Source: Streptomyces sp. H27-H1 (GTDB lineage: Bacteria; Actinomycetota; Actinomycetes; Streptomycetales; Streptomycetaceae). From it: DNA of 64,000 nucleotides. This document shows positions 37,001-44,868 of this stretch, one piece after another. Below the pieces are notes generated by a model. It was not told the DNA's origin. It saw nothing but the letters and a program-made list of their open reading frames with translations, and made no database searches. The stretch lies in assembly GCF_026627445.1 (NCBI RefSeq), contig NZ_JAPNLJ010000017.1, positions 102,723-166,722 of the forward strand. The letters are read 5' to 3'. Position 1 is the first letter of the stretch. Each line of letters starts with the position of its first letter. The position numbers were made by a program, and so were the translations under genes.

Positions 37001-37798
37001 GCCGGGGACACGGCCTGGGACCACATGGTCTCCAGCAGCTTCCCGTGGGGCGAGTTCATGACCGACCAGCAGCGCACGTACAAGGCGGGCTCCACGCGCG
37101 CCGAGAACTGGTACGACGGGGTCATCGGCCCGGTCGCACCGCTCGACACCGCGGGCGAGCAGCAGCTGGCGGCCGAGCGGCAGGGCAACCTGATCGGCTT
37201 CGCCTCCGCGATGTGGGGCGACAGCGGCCACTACGCCCAGCAGGGCGGCTTCGGTGACCTCGGCAACGTCTCGCTCAAGGTCGACGGCGAGTCGCTGGGC
37301 GACAGCGGGTACCCGTCCGGGGTCTTCGAGGTCCCGGCCGAGGACTCCGCGTACGAACTGACCCAGCAGCTGGAGAAGTTCGGCCAGCCGACCCGGACCT
37401 GGCAGCGTTCCTCGGCGATCCGCACCACCTGGACCTTCCGCTCGAAGCTGGACGCGACGCAGTACTCGCAGGCGCTGCCCGTCCTCTTCCCGCGGATCTC
37501 CGCCCCGCTGGACGGCATGAAGACGCTGGCCGCGGCCAACGGCCAGAAGATCGGCCTCGGGGTCAGCGGGCACGCGGGCTACACGCCGGGCGCTCTCAAG
37601 TCGGCCAAGCTTTCGTACTCGTACGACGAGGGCGGCAGCTGGAGCGAGGCGAAGGTGAGCGAGCGCGGCGGGAAGTGGACCGCGAGCGTGGACCACACCG
37701 GAGCCGCGGGCAAGCTGGTCATGCTCAAGGTCGAGCTGACCGACACGAACGGCGCCACCGTCACCCAGATGGTCGCGCGGGCGTACGGCATTCGCTAA
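34001..37798 (+). CDS. Secreted S8 family serine peptidase (subtilase)
   Basis: 1265-residue exported protease. Signal peptide: MRPISRTAMGAAIAAVLAV with cleavage near AQP (about residue 29), followed by a prodomain. Catalytic triad: Asp251 (LDTGTDLEHPDL), His283 (GHGTHTIST), Ser455 (GTSMATPHVAGAA), with oxyanion Asn380 (AAGNSGPG). After the catalytic domain comes about 800 residues of beta-rich domains, including a PA-like segment (IVLVKSADAAMYQVAEDAKAAGAKGVLAYRD). No cell-wall anchor or membrane helix at the C-terminus, so it is released. GGGGAGA 6 bases before ATG 34001 supports the start. Followed by a strong terminator. Confidence 0.95.
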   Translation: MRPISRTAMGAAIAAVLAVTAVGPSTAQPSEGASGAGAAAVKKPLVGSGAAAQQPTAPVTVTLVTGDRILVSTDAAGRTAATAMPREDGSQPLVQTRQSGKDLYVYPEGAVKALAAGKADEELFNVTGLIRQGYDDAHAEKLPLIAVYEGSASPARSAPPVPRGAERSLVLGSIGGVALAADKEKAADFWADVTGANVNPHSRSAASAPLKKLWLDGRVQANLERSTKQVGATAAWAAGFDGTGTKVAVLDTGTDLEHPDLKGRVAAAENFTDSDTVEDRQGHGTHTISTVGGSGAAGAGAKKGVAPGAQLLSGKVLNDSGYGLDSWIIAGMQWAVDSKADVVSMSLGDPSQLSCDDPMAAATEALAKSSGTLFVIAAGNSGPGNNTVSSPGCAPSVLTVGAVDRDDKTASFSSRGPAGLEHTLKPEIAAPGVGISAAAAGGRGVYAYQSMSGTSMATPHVAGAAAIVKQRHPDWTPQQIKAALVGSANTAVPGDVRETGGGRLDVKAAIDTTVTSAPAVQGGTYNWPQDRSDRASAEVPYTNTGTKPVMLSLSVEKVTGNDGSAVRSQVARLDKRTVTVPAGATVKVPLALDPSAKLERSQYGDVTGRVVAEANGVRVSTPFSLYVEPETVTLRVKLIDRAGKPASGPSSLDVIGTDDASGERRFNDGSADQVYRVRPGSYFLSAFVGTPDAGENAEMTDSLTYLGRPQTEVGKDTVIVLDARKAARLSIATDKPTEARSTTLAFARSWGESWLHAGTAMGGRTIRGYYASVDGKAKEGDFEFGSYWRAAAPLLSELKANGGPVLHPLTASTGSDNLDGTGSAPLVNAGTGTAEELAAVAAKGAIVLVKSADAAMYQVAEDAKAAGAKGVLAYRDAPGRWQAFTGYAGGALPVISVESGEGQALLARLGKGKVTLSWKGSAKSPYVYNLAQIEKGQVHGDRTYRVRDRELGAALSAYQSMGVAADYTDLTGAYRPIGSAVYFGGIDTVAVPGKRTEYYSAGDTAWDHMVSSSFPWGEFMTDQQRTYKAGSTRAENWYDGVIGPVAPLDTAGEQQLAAERQGNLIGFASAMWGDSGHYAQQGGFGDLGNVSLKVDGESLGDSGYPSGVFEVPAEDSAYELTQQLEKFGQPTRTWQRSSAIRTTWTFRSKLDATQYSQALPVLFPRISAPLDGMKTLAAANGQKIGLGVSGHAGYTPGALKSAKLSYSYDEGGSWSEAKVSERGGKWTASVDHTGAAGKLVMLKVELTDTNGATVTQMVARAYGIR

Positions 37799-37815
37799 GT
37801 CGTACGACATAGAGC

Positions 37816-37857
37816 AGGGGGGTCCATCGGACGGCGGTCCGATGGACCCCCCTTTTT
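37816..37857 (+). terminator. Intrinsic terminator after the subtilase gene
   Basis: 17-bp perfect stem (AGGGGGGTCCATCGGAC with GTCCGATGGACCCCCCT), 4-base loop GGCG, followed by TTTTT. One of the cleanest rho-independent terminators in the window. Confidence 0.93.
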
Positions 37858-37896
37858 CCCGCGTTCGCCGGATTTCGGCCGCACGGGAGCCCGACA

Positions 37897-40020
37897 ATGA
37901 GGGCCATGAGTCAGCGGGACGCGGGCGCGGATGACTGGTGGCAGAAGCTCTATGAGGACCCGGACGCGGTACCGGATCCCGACCCCCGGGACACACTGGA
38001 ACACCGCTTCCGCTCGGCAGCGGTCCTGGTGGCCCCGGCCCCCGTACCCAGCCCCCGGAGGGATCCGGGTCCGGTGACGGAACGCGCGGCGAATCCGGAG
38101 GCGGTGGAGCCTCTGGAGCCTGGCGTGCCTCCGGAACCTTCGGTGTCGGCTCCCGGGCCGGTGGCGGGGCCGTCCGCCTCGGCTCCCGGGCCGGTGGGGG
38201 AGGCGGAGACCGGCCCGCCCGGTCCGCCCTCGCCGGGTCCCGTGGCGCCGGCGAGTCCGGAGCCGTGGGCGCAGGGCGCGTACGGGGAGCCCGTGCTGCC
38301 GCCGCCACGGGATCCCCGGGAGGGCGGGCAGACCTGGTACGCGCTCGGGAACGTCGACGTCCCGCCCGCGCTGCCCGCCGAGGAGTCCGGGGAACGGTCC
38401 GACTGGAGCTGGGACCTGCGGGACGACGCGCCCGCAGCGGCTGCGCTCCCCGACCCGGACCCGGCCGGGCCGGTTCACCCGTTCCCGGGGGACCCGGCCG
38501 TGTCCGACTCCGCCGGGGGTGCGGGAGCCGGTGCCGATGTCGGCAGGGGCACCGGTACGGAGCCCGGCACCGGCTCGGGCCCGAACCCGAACCCGGGTAT
38601 GGCGTCCGGCACTGGTTCCGACTCGGTCCCGGGTACGAGTACGGGGGGTACGGGCTTCCGCACCGGGCCGGTTCCGGGCACGGATACGGGCCCAGGCCCC
38701 GGCTTCGCCCTCGGGTCCCACCCTGGTTCCGGTTCGGGCTGGGGCTCCGCTCCCGACTCGGGTTCTGGTTCCGGGGGCTCCGATACGGGCCAGGGCCAGG
38801 CTCCTGGTCCGGCCTCCGGTTCCGCTCGCGGCTCCGCCACCGGGTCGGCCTACGACCCTGCTGGGGGTTCGGCCTCCGGCCGCGTTCCCGACTCCGCTCC
38901 GGGGCCGGACCCCGGCCCCGGCTCCGACCTCGTCGGCAGTTCTGGCACCCGTTCAGGCTCCGGCATCGCTCCCGGCTCCGGTCTCGGCCCGGGCTCCGTT
39001 CCCGGCCCCCGCCCCGGTTCCGGGTCCTCGTCAGGTACCGGCCCCGCAGGTGGGCAGGTGCCCGCAGTCGGAGCCAGGCCCGGGGACAGCTCCCCGCCCG
39101 GGGACGACGGCGGGGAGTCCGGGGTCTCGGGTCCCCCGCGGCCGGCGGTGACGCATCTGGGGGCCCGGCCGCCCACCTACGCCGCCGAGCCCGTCGCGCT
39201 GCCCGCCGCCGACCCGGCCGGGCTTGCCGCGCTGACCCCCGACACCGTGCTGGAGGGGGCCCAGTACGGCGGCTACACGCTGCGCGCGGCCTCCCTGCGC
39301 GGGGACTCCGCGCGGTTCCGGGGCGAGGGCCGGCGGGACTTCCTGCTCACCGCCCGCTTCGGCACCGGCCCCGACGCGCTGGTCCTGGTCGTGCTCGCCG
39401 GCGGGGACCGGGCCGCGCCCGGAGCCGCCGAGGCCGCCGCCGAGGTGTGCCGGTCCGTCGCGGGGGCCGTCGGGCGGAGCCAGGAGCGGCTGTCGCAGGA
39501 CATCCGCGACGGCCGGCGCGAAGCCCTGCGTTCCGGCCTGCAGCGGCTCACCGACCGCGGCTACGGGCAGCTGCGCGCCCGCGCCGCCGAGCTGGGGCTC
39601 CCGGAGGACGGCTACACGGCCGGGCTGCGCGGACTGCTGCTGCCGGTCGACCCCGGCTGCCGCACCCGGGTCTGCTTCGGCGCGGGCGCGGGCGGGCTGT
39701 TCCGGCTCCGCGACGGACAGTGGCGGGACCTGGAGGAGTCCGCGCCCGCACTGACGCCCGCACCGGCGCCCGCACCGACCGGCCCGCCCGGATTCCGCTT
39801 CCGCTTCCGGGCTTCCGTGGCCCGGCCCGGCGACACCCTGCTCCTGTGCTCCGGCGGCCTCGCGGACCCGATGCGGGAGGAGGAGCCGCTCTCCGCCGAA
39901 CTCGCCGCCCGCTGGGGCGACGCATCCCCGCCGGGCCTCGCCGCCTTCCTCGCGGACACCCAGCTCCGCCTCAAGGGCTACGCCGACGACCGCACGGCCG
40001 CCGCGGTCTGGGAGGCGTAA
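37897..40020 (+). CDS. PP2C-like protein with degenerate active site and long low-complexity linker
   Basis: 707 residues. N-terminus MSQRDAGADDWWQKLYEDPD is conserved-looking; residues about 60-410 are Gly/Pro/Ser/Thr-rich linker; residues about 440-707 form a PP2C (PPM) fold. The metal-binding motif DGxGG is replaced by VLAGGDRAAPG and SDG by SGG (TLLLCSGGLADP), while the final DDRTAAAVW keeps two Asp. Loss of two metal-ligand positions suggests a pseudophosphatase, perhaps a binding partner in kinase signalling. ATG 37897 with GGGAG 7 bases upstream. No kinase gene nearby. Confidence 0.78.
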   Translation: MRAMSQRDAGADDWWQKLYEDPDAVPDPDPRDTLEHRFRSAAVLVAPAPVPSPRRDPGPVTERAANPEAVEPLEPGVPPEPSVSAPGPVAGPSASAPGPVGEAETGPPGPPSPGPVAPASPEPWAQGAYGEPVLPPPRDPREGGQTWYALGNVDVPPALPAEESGERSDWSWDLRDDAPAAAALPDPDPAGPVHPFPGDPAVSDSAGGAGAGADVGRGTGTEPGTGSGPNPNPGMASGTGSDSVPGTSTGGTGFRTGPVPGTDTGPGPGFALGSHPGSGSGWGSAPDSGSGSGGSDTGQGQAPGPASGSARGSATGSAYDPAGGSASGRVPDSAPGPDPGPGSDLVGSSGTRSGSGIAPGSGLGPGSVPGPRPGSGSSSGTGPAGGQVPAVGARPGDSSPPGDDGGESGVSGPPRPAVTHLGARPPTYAAEPVALPAADPAGLAALTPDTVLEGAQYGGYTLRAASLRGDSARFRGEGRRDFLLTARFGTGPDALVLVVLAGGDRAAPGAAEAAAEVCRSVAGAVGRSQERLSQDIRDGRREALRSGLQRLTDRGYGQLRARAAELGLPEDGYTAGLRGLLLPVDPGCRTRVCFGAGAGGLFRLRDGQWRDLEESAPALTPAPAPAPTGPPGFRFRFRASVARPGDTLLLCSGGLADPMREEEPLSAELAARWGDASPPGLAAFLADTQLRLKGYADDRTAAAVWEA
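38500..39065 (+). repeat. Low-complexity repeat region inside the PP2C-like gene
   Basis: About 190 codons of short imperfect repeats of GSGSG, GTGTG and PGPGSG type, with the DNA built from shuffled GGTTCCGG/GGCTCCGG/CCCGGG units. All three plus frames stay open here because of this bias, which creates spurious ORFs. Likely length-variable between strains. Confidence 0.8.
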
Positions 40021-40084
40021 CCGGGCGGATCATGCGTGGATGGAAGGCGCACACGGCAGAGCCGAACCGGAAGGCGCCCCCTCC

Positions 40085-41827
40085 ATGGCCAAGCAGAACG
40101 TGGCGGAACAGTTCATCGACATTCTCGTGCGCGCCGGCGTGCGCCGGATGTACGGAGTCGTCGGGGACAGCCTCAACCCCGTCGTCGACGCGATCCGCCG
40201 CACCGGCGGCATCGACTGGATCCAGGTGCGCCACGAGGAGACGGCCGCCTTCGCGGCCGGCGCCGAGGCCCAGATCACCGGCACCCTCGCCGCGTGCGCG
40301 GGCTCCTGCGGCCCCGGCAACCTCCACCTGATCAACGGGCTCTACGACGCCCACCGCTCGATGGCCCCGGTCCTCGCACTGGCCTCGCACATCCCCTCCA
40401 GCGAGATCGGCCTCGGCTACTTCCAGGAGACCCACCCCGACCGGCTGTTCACCGAATGCAGCCACTACAGCGAGCTGATCTCCAACCCGCGCCAGATGCC
40501 CCGGGTCCTGCAGAGCGCCGTCCAGCACGCCATCGGGCGCGGCGGGGTCAGCGTGGTGTCCCTGCCCGGGGACATCGCCTCCCAGCCCGCGCCGGAACAG
40601 AGCGTGGAGCACGCGCTCGTGACCGCGCGGCCGACCGTACGGCCCGGCGACGGCGAGATCGACAAGCTGGTCCGGCTCATCGACGAGGCCGACCGGGTCA
40701 CCCTCTTCTGCGGCAGCGGCACGGCCGGCGCGCACGCCGAGGTCATGGAGTTCGCCGGCCGGGTCAAGGCCCCCATCGGGCACGCCCTGCGCGGCAAGGA
40801 ATGGATCCAGTACGACAATCCGTACGACGTCGGGATGAGCGGGCTGCTCGGCTACGGCGCCGCCTACGAGGCCACCCACGAGTGCGATCTGCTGATCCTG
40901 CTCGGCACGGACTTCCCGTACAACGCCTTCCTCCCCGACGACGTCAAGATCGTCCAGGTGGACATCCGGCCGGAACACCTCGGCCGCCGCTCCAAGCTGG
41001 ACCTCGCGGTCTGGGGCGACGTACGCGAAACCCTGCGCGCGCTGAACACCAGGGTGAGGGCCAAGACCGACCGCCGGTTCCTCGACCGGATGCTCAAGAA
41101 GCACGCGGACGCGCTGGAGGGGGTGGTGAAGGCCTATACGCGCAAGGTGGAGAAGCGCACGCCCATCCACCCCGAGTACGTGGCCGCGGTCCTCGACGAA
41201 CTCGCCGACGAGGACGCCGTTTTCACCGTGGACACGGGCATGTGCAACGTGTGGGCGGCGCGCTATCTTTCCCCGAACGGAAAGCGCCGCATCATCGGCT
41301 CCTTCAGCCACGGCTCCATGGCCAACGCCCTTCCGCAGGCCATCGGCGCACAGTTCGCCGAGCCCGGACGTCAAGTGGTGTCGATGTCGGGCGACGGCGG
41401 GTTCTCCATGCTGATGGGAGATTTCCTCACCCTGGTGCAGTACGACCTCCCCGTCAAAGTGGTCCTCTTCAACAACTCATCGCTCGGAATGGTCGAGTTG
41501 GAGATGCTGGTTTCCGGCCTTCCCTCGTACGGGACGACGAACAAGAACCCCGACTTCGCGGCGATCGCCCGCGCGGCGGGCGCCTACGGGGTCCGGGTGG
41601 AGAAGCCCAAGCAGCTCACAGCGGCTTTGAAGGATGCCTTCAAGCACAAGGGACCTGCTCTGGTGGACGTGGTCACGGACCCCAACGCACTGTCCATTCC
41701 ACCGAAGATCAGCGCTGAAATGGTGACCGGATTCGCACTGTCGGCCAGCAAGATCGTGCTGGACGGAGGGGTGGGCCGGATGATCCAGATGGCGCGATCC
41801 AACCTCCGCAACGTGCCGCGTCCCTGA
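40085..41827 (+). CDS. poxB: Pyruvate dehydrogenase (quinone) / pyruvate oxidase PoxB-like
   Basis: 580-residue thiamine-diphosphate enzyme. Pyr domain with catalytic Glu in RHEETAAFAAGAEAQ; central FAD/Rossmann domain (VTLFCGSGTAGAHAEV); TPP motif SGDGGFSMLMGDFLTLVQ ending in LFNNSSLGM. Converts pyruvate to acetate and CO2 with quinone reduction at the membrane. ATG 40085 follows GGAAGG; ten or more codons are open upstream but unconserved. Followed by a strong inverted repeat. Confidence 0.9.
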   Translation: MAKQNVAEQFIDILVRAGVRRMYGVVGDSLNPVVDAIRRTGGIDWIQVRHEETAAFAAGAEAQITGTLAACAGSCGPGNLHLINGLYDAHRSMAPVLALASHIPSSEIGLGYFQETHPDRLFTECSHYSELISNPRQMPRVLQSAVQHAIGRGGVSVVSLPGDIASQPAPEQSVEHALVTARPTVRPGDGEIDKLVRLIDEADRVTLFCGSGTAGAHAEVMEFAGRVKAPIGHALRGKEWIQYDNPYDVGMSGLLGYGAAYEATHECDLLILLGTDFPYNAFLPDDVKIVQVDIRPEHLGRRSKLDLAVWGDVRETLRALNTRVRAKTDRRFLDRMLKKHADALEGVVKAYTRKVEKRTPIHPEYVAAVLDELADEDAVFTVDTGMCNVWAARYLSPNGKRRIIGSFSHGSMANALPQAIGAQFAEPGRQVVSMSGDGGFSMLMGDFLTLVQYDLPVKVVLFNNSSLGMVELEMLVSGLPSYGTTNKNPDFAAIARAAGAYGVRVEKPKQLTAALKDAFKHKGPALVDVVTDPNALSIPPKISAEMVTGFALSASKIVLDGGVGRMIQMARSNLRNVPRP

Positions 41828-41860
41828 GCCCGGATGCGTGCGGATTGCCCCGGAGGGCAT

Positions 41861-41901
41861 GCATCCCGTAGGCCTGTTCGACAGGCGGGCCTACGGGATG
41901 C
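41861..41901 (+). terminator. Long hairpin between poxB and the ATPase gene
   Basis: GCATCCCGTAGGCC (41861-41874) pairs perfectly with GGCCTACGGGATGC (41888-41901), and CCTGT/ACAGG inside extend the stem to the TCG loop with one small bulge. Likely a poxB terminator; it also sits just ahead of the next gene's ribosome-binding site. Confidence 0.75.
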
Positions 41902-41924
41902 GGGCATACGGGAGGTACATCGCC

Positions 41925-42422
41925 GTGCGGGTGGGGGCGAAGGCCGGAAAGCTGTGGCGCAGAGGGCGGCCGGTGCCGCGCGAACCGTCGGCCGAGGAGG
42001 GGGCGGCGGTGGACACGCCGGGGATCACCCGGAGCGTGCGGCGGGCCGATCTCAAGGCAATTGGGGAAGTCCGTCAGGATTTACGCGAATTGATGCGCCA
42101 TCGGTGCCGGGTGGAGGCCGCGGAGGTGGCCGAGCTGCTGGTCACCGAGCTCGTCACCAATGCCCTCGTCCACACCGACCAGGGCGCGGAGGTCTCGGCG
42201 ACGCTCGCGGCGGACCGGCTGCGGGTGGAAGTCCGCGACTACGCCGCCCGCAGGCCCCGGCCGCACGTACCGTCCGCCGACGACGGTACGCACGGCAGGG
42301 GGCTGGTGCTGGTGCAGTCGCTGGCCGACGCCTGGGGTGTGGACGCGCTGGGACTGGCGCTGGGCGGCGGCAAGGTGGTGTGGTTCGAGCTCGACGGAGC
42401 GAAGGGCGCGGGGCCCGCCTGA
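41925..42422 (+). CDS. ATP-binding protein (anti-sigma factor / RsbW-like HATPase)
   Basis: 165 residues. Bergerat ATPase fold: N-box AELLVTELVTNALVHTDQG, G1 RVEVRDYAARRP, G2 DGTHGRGLVLVQSLADAWGV. Streptomycetes encode dozens of such stand-alone anti-sigma-like kinases; no sigma factor or anti-anti-sigma gene is adjacent. GTG 41925 with GGGAGG nine bases upstream is chosen; ORF extension to 41838 would put the hairpin inside the gene. Confidence 0.83.
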   Translation: MRVGAKAGKLWRRGRPVPREPSAEEGAAVDTPGITRSVRRADLKAIGEVRQDLRELMRHRCRVEAAEVAELLVTELVTNALVHTDQGAEVSATLAADRLRVEVRDYAARRPRPHVPSADDGTHGRGLVLVQSLADAWGVDALGLALGGGKVVWFELDGAKGAGPA

Positions 42423-42477
42423 GTGATCGGGCGGGACCCGCGAACCGCGGCTCCTGAACGGGTCGTTTCCCGTCACA

Positions 42478-43545
42478 TCAGCCGAACTGCTGCTCCAGAT
42501 CCTTCAGTTTGCGTTCGAGCGAATCCAGTCGGGGCAGCGTCTGAGTGTCGTCCTCGGCGGTGAGGTCCACCGTCCGGGGGCCGACGGCCGTGTCAGCGGG
42601 TTCGGTTCCGCTCACGGCCTGCAGGGAGGGCCGGCGCCGTAGGGGCAGTTGTCCGGTTTCCGCTATGGCCGGCTCCGCGCCGGCCGGCGCGGAGCCCGTT
42701 CCGGGGGCCAGCCCCGGCACATCGACCTGACGGGCGCGGGCCACGCGCCCGAACGCCCGGTTCTGCCGGCCGAGCGCCTTGATGTGCGCCCGGTCCAGGC
42801 GGTGTTGGTCCCGCCTGCGGTGCCGGTCCTGCTCCTTCTCCTTCTTGTCCTCGCGCACCTCGTCCACGGCCTCGTCGAGCGTGCGGACCCCTTCCAGCAG
42901 CATCAGTGACCATGCGCCGAAGGTCTCCCGGGGTGCCCGCAGCCAGCGGACCATCCGGATTTGCGGCAACGGCCTCGGGATCAGGCCCTGTTCGCGCAGT
43001 GCCGCCCGGCGGGTCTGCTTCAGGGCGCGGTCGAAGAGCACGGCCGCCGACAGCGACATGCCGGAGAAGAACTGCGGAGCGCCGTCGTGGCCGATGCCGC
43101 GCGGGGCGTGCACCCAGTTGAACCAGGCGGCGGCTCCCGCGAACAGCCAGACCAGCATGCGCGAGCCGAGGGCCGCGTCGCCGTGGCTGGCCTCACGTAC
43201 GGCGAGCACCGAACAGAACATCGCGGCGCCGTCGAGGCCGAAGGGGACCAGGTACTCCCACCCTCCGGAGAGGTTGAGGTTCTGCCGGCCGAAGCCGACC
43301 AGGCCGTGGAAGGAGAGGGCTGCCGCGACCGCCGCGCAGCAGAAGAGCAGAACGTAGGAGGCGGTCCCGTAGACGGCTTCCTTGCGCCGCCGCCGCTCCT
43401 CGCTGCGCTCCCAGCTGTCCTCGGCCGCCGAGGCCTTCTCGCCTTCGCGCTTGCCCCGGGCCAGTACCGCCACTGCCGCAAGTACGCCCAGGATCAGGAG
43501 GCTGCCGGGCAGCAGCCAGTCCAGCGATATGTCGGTCAGTCTCAT
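42478..43545 (-). CDS. DUF2637 domain-containing membrane protein
   Basis: 355 residues. N-terminal helix, then a charged loop and three more helices (ASYVLLFCCAAVAAALSFHGLVGFG, WEYLVPFGLDGAAMFCSVLAVREA, MLVWLFAGAAAWFNWVHAP), followed by a cytoplasmic C-terminal half with a coiled coil rich in Glu/Lys/Arg (VDEVREDKKEKEQDRHRRRDQ). DUF2637 proteins resemble SpdB spreading proteins of actinomycete plasmids, but no other transfer gene is here. Ends in a second short coiled coil (LDSLERKLKDLEQQFG). Confidence 0.88.
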   Translation of the reverse strand: MRLTDISLDWLLPGSLLILGVLAAVAVLARGKREGEKASAAEDSWERSEERRRRKEAVYGTASYVLLFCCAAVAAALSFHGLVGFGRQNLNLSGGWEYLVPFGLDGAAMFCSVLAVREASHGDAALGSRMLVWLFAGAAAWFNWVHAPRGIGHDGAPQFFSGMSLSAAVLFDRALKQTRRAALREQGLIPRPLPQIRMVRWLRAPRETFGAWSLMLLEGVRTLDEAVDEVREDKKEKEQDRHRRRDQHRLDRAHIKALGRQNRAFGRVARARQVDVPGLAPGTGSAPAGAEPAIAETGQLPLRRRPSLQAVSGTEPADTAVGPRTVDLTAEDDTQTLPRLDSLERKLKDLEQQFG

Positions 43546-43868
43546 GCGGTTGTCCCTTGCCTCGCGTATGCGGCTGTTCGGCTTGTGGCCGGTGCGGCTT
43601 TCCGGGCGCCATAGTGGCGCAGCCGGTGAGCCGTACACGCGGGTTTCGGGGCAAGTGGACGCCAACGAGGGGCGGAGCCCGCCGAATAGGGCGTCGCGGA
43701 TCGAACTCCAGCTCGGGCAAAGCGGGTTGAGTTCGATTTCCGTCAGCCGGACGAGTGGGTTCAGTGGCGGGGGTGAAGGTGTGCGAAGCCGGCGGCGGTC
43801 CGTGGCGCCGTACGGACGTCCGGGCGGCGGGGCGGCCGGACGGCGGCCGGGCCGTGGACAGGCCGCGG

Positions 43869-44753
43869 TCAGGCCGTGGTCAGCCGGGCGATCCGGTCCG
43901 CGTCGCAGGTGCGGGGGCAGGTGACGCAGGTGTCGTCGGGGCGGATCGTGTAGAAGAAGCAGCAGCTCGCCCGGTCGCGGGTGGGCAGCTCCCGGCCGTC
44001 CGGGGCTTCCAGGGTGCGGAAGCCCGCGCCGCCCGTGTAGGGGGCGGTCGAGCCGGGGAAGAGCAGGTCCAACTCGCGCATGGCGCGCCGCTCTTCGGCG
44101 TCGCCGAGCAGGTTGCCGACGTACCAGAGGCTCTCGACGACGTCGTCGGTCACCATGCCCCACAGGGCGCGCCGCCCGCGCCGCATCCGCGGGCCGAAGC
44201 CCTCCATGACCGGTTCGAGGTGCTGGGCCACCGCAGCCCGCACCTCTGCGCGCAGCGCGTCCTCGTCGGGCACGACCCGGGCCCCGGGGAGCGCGGCCGC
44301 CGGGTCGTCCGGCAGGCAGGCGAAGGAGCCGGCACGGACGGCCATCCGGCCGTTCGTCCGGTCGAAGGACACGGCGCCCGGCGGCAGCAGTGGCACGCGC
44401 CGGTCCAGGAACCACGGAACGGTGATCAGCAGACAGGCGGTCCACGCGTACCGGTGCAGCCCGAACCCCGCCACCACGTCGGGCCGGCCCCGCTGCCCGT
44501 AGTCACGGAGCATTTGGGCTTCGTCCCACGCGAGGAACGCCTCCAGGGCCTCGCCGCCCGCCGCGAGCTCGTCCGCCCCGACCCACCCCGCACCGCGAGG
44601 GGAGGGTTCGTACGGAGCGAGCTCGGTGACGCGCAGTCCGCCGTAGGCGTTGGTCAGTCGTGCGTAGGCGTCCGCCACCGGAGAGCCGGCCGGGGCGGGG
44701 GTGCGTACGGGGCTGACGTGGCCTTGGACGGGCGCGACGGCCGTGACGGTCAT
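43869..44753 (-). CDS. FhuF-like ferric iron reductase ((2Fe-2S)-binding)
   Basis: 294 residues. The C-terminal cluster motif of FhuF is intact: Cys264-Cys265, Cys276 and Cys279 (ASCCFFYTI, DTCVTCPRTC). Such proteins reduce ferric siderophores in the cytoplasm to release iron. An iron box lies upstream at 44782, so expression is probably DmdR1/IdeR-repressed. ATG 44753 chosen; a GTG at 44771 is also in frame. No siderophore genes nearby. Confidence 0.85.
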   Translation of the reverse strand: MTVTAVAPVQGHVSPVRTPAPAGSPVADAYARLTNAYGGLRVTELAPYEPSPRGAGWVGADELAAGGEALEAFLAWDEAQMLRDYGQRGRPDVVAGFGLHRYAWTACLLITVPWFLDRRVPLLPPGAVSFDRTNGRMAVRAGSFACLPDDPAAALPGARVVPDEDALRAEVRAAVAQHLEPVMEGFGPRMRRGRRALWGMVTDDVVESLWYVGNLLGDAEERRAMRELDLLFPGSTAPYTGGAGFRTLEAPDGRELPTRDRASCCFFYTIRPDDTCVTCPRTCDADRIARLTTA

Positions 44754-44781
44754 GGAGAACCACCGAATCACACGATCGTTA

Positions 44782-44800
44782 ACAGGTAAGCCTTACCTTA
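44782..44800. promoter_or_regulatory. Iron box (DmdR1/IdeR-type)
   Basis: On the minus strand TAAGGTAAGGCTTACCTGT matches the actinobacterial iron box TTAGGTTAGGCTAACCTAA at 14 of 19 positions including the GG-N-(A/T)AGGCT centre. It lies 29 bases upstream of the FhuF-like gene and 69 bases upstream of the divergent GntR gene. Confidence 0.75.
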
Positions 44801-44868
44801 CCTGATCTCCGTAGGGCGTGGGAAGCCGGGCTATCCTTCGGATTGGTCGAGACCTGTGGGAGGACCGA

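Noticed and set aside
33869..38308. 1479-codon minus-strand open frame across the subtilase gene
   Set aside because: Antisense shadow of a GC-rich gene; the plus strand has signal peptide, catalytic triad and proper stop/terminator, while the minus text is low-complexity V/G/R.
38265..40331. Second long plus-frame over the PP2C-like gene
   Set aside because: Arg/Gly/Pro-only text caused by the repetitive linker; no ribosome-binding site.
42478..43545. Integrative conjugative element suggested by the DUF2637 (SpdB-like) gene
   Set aside because: No integrase, attachment site, TraB or Rep gene within 20 kb on either side; GC and codon use are unchanged.
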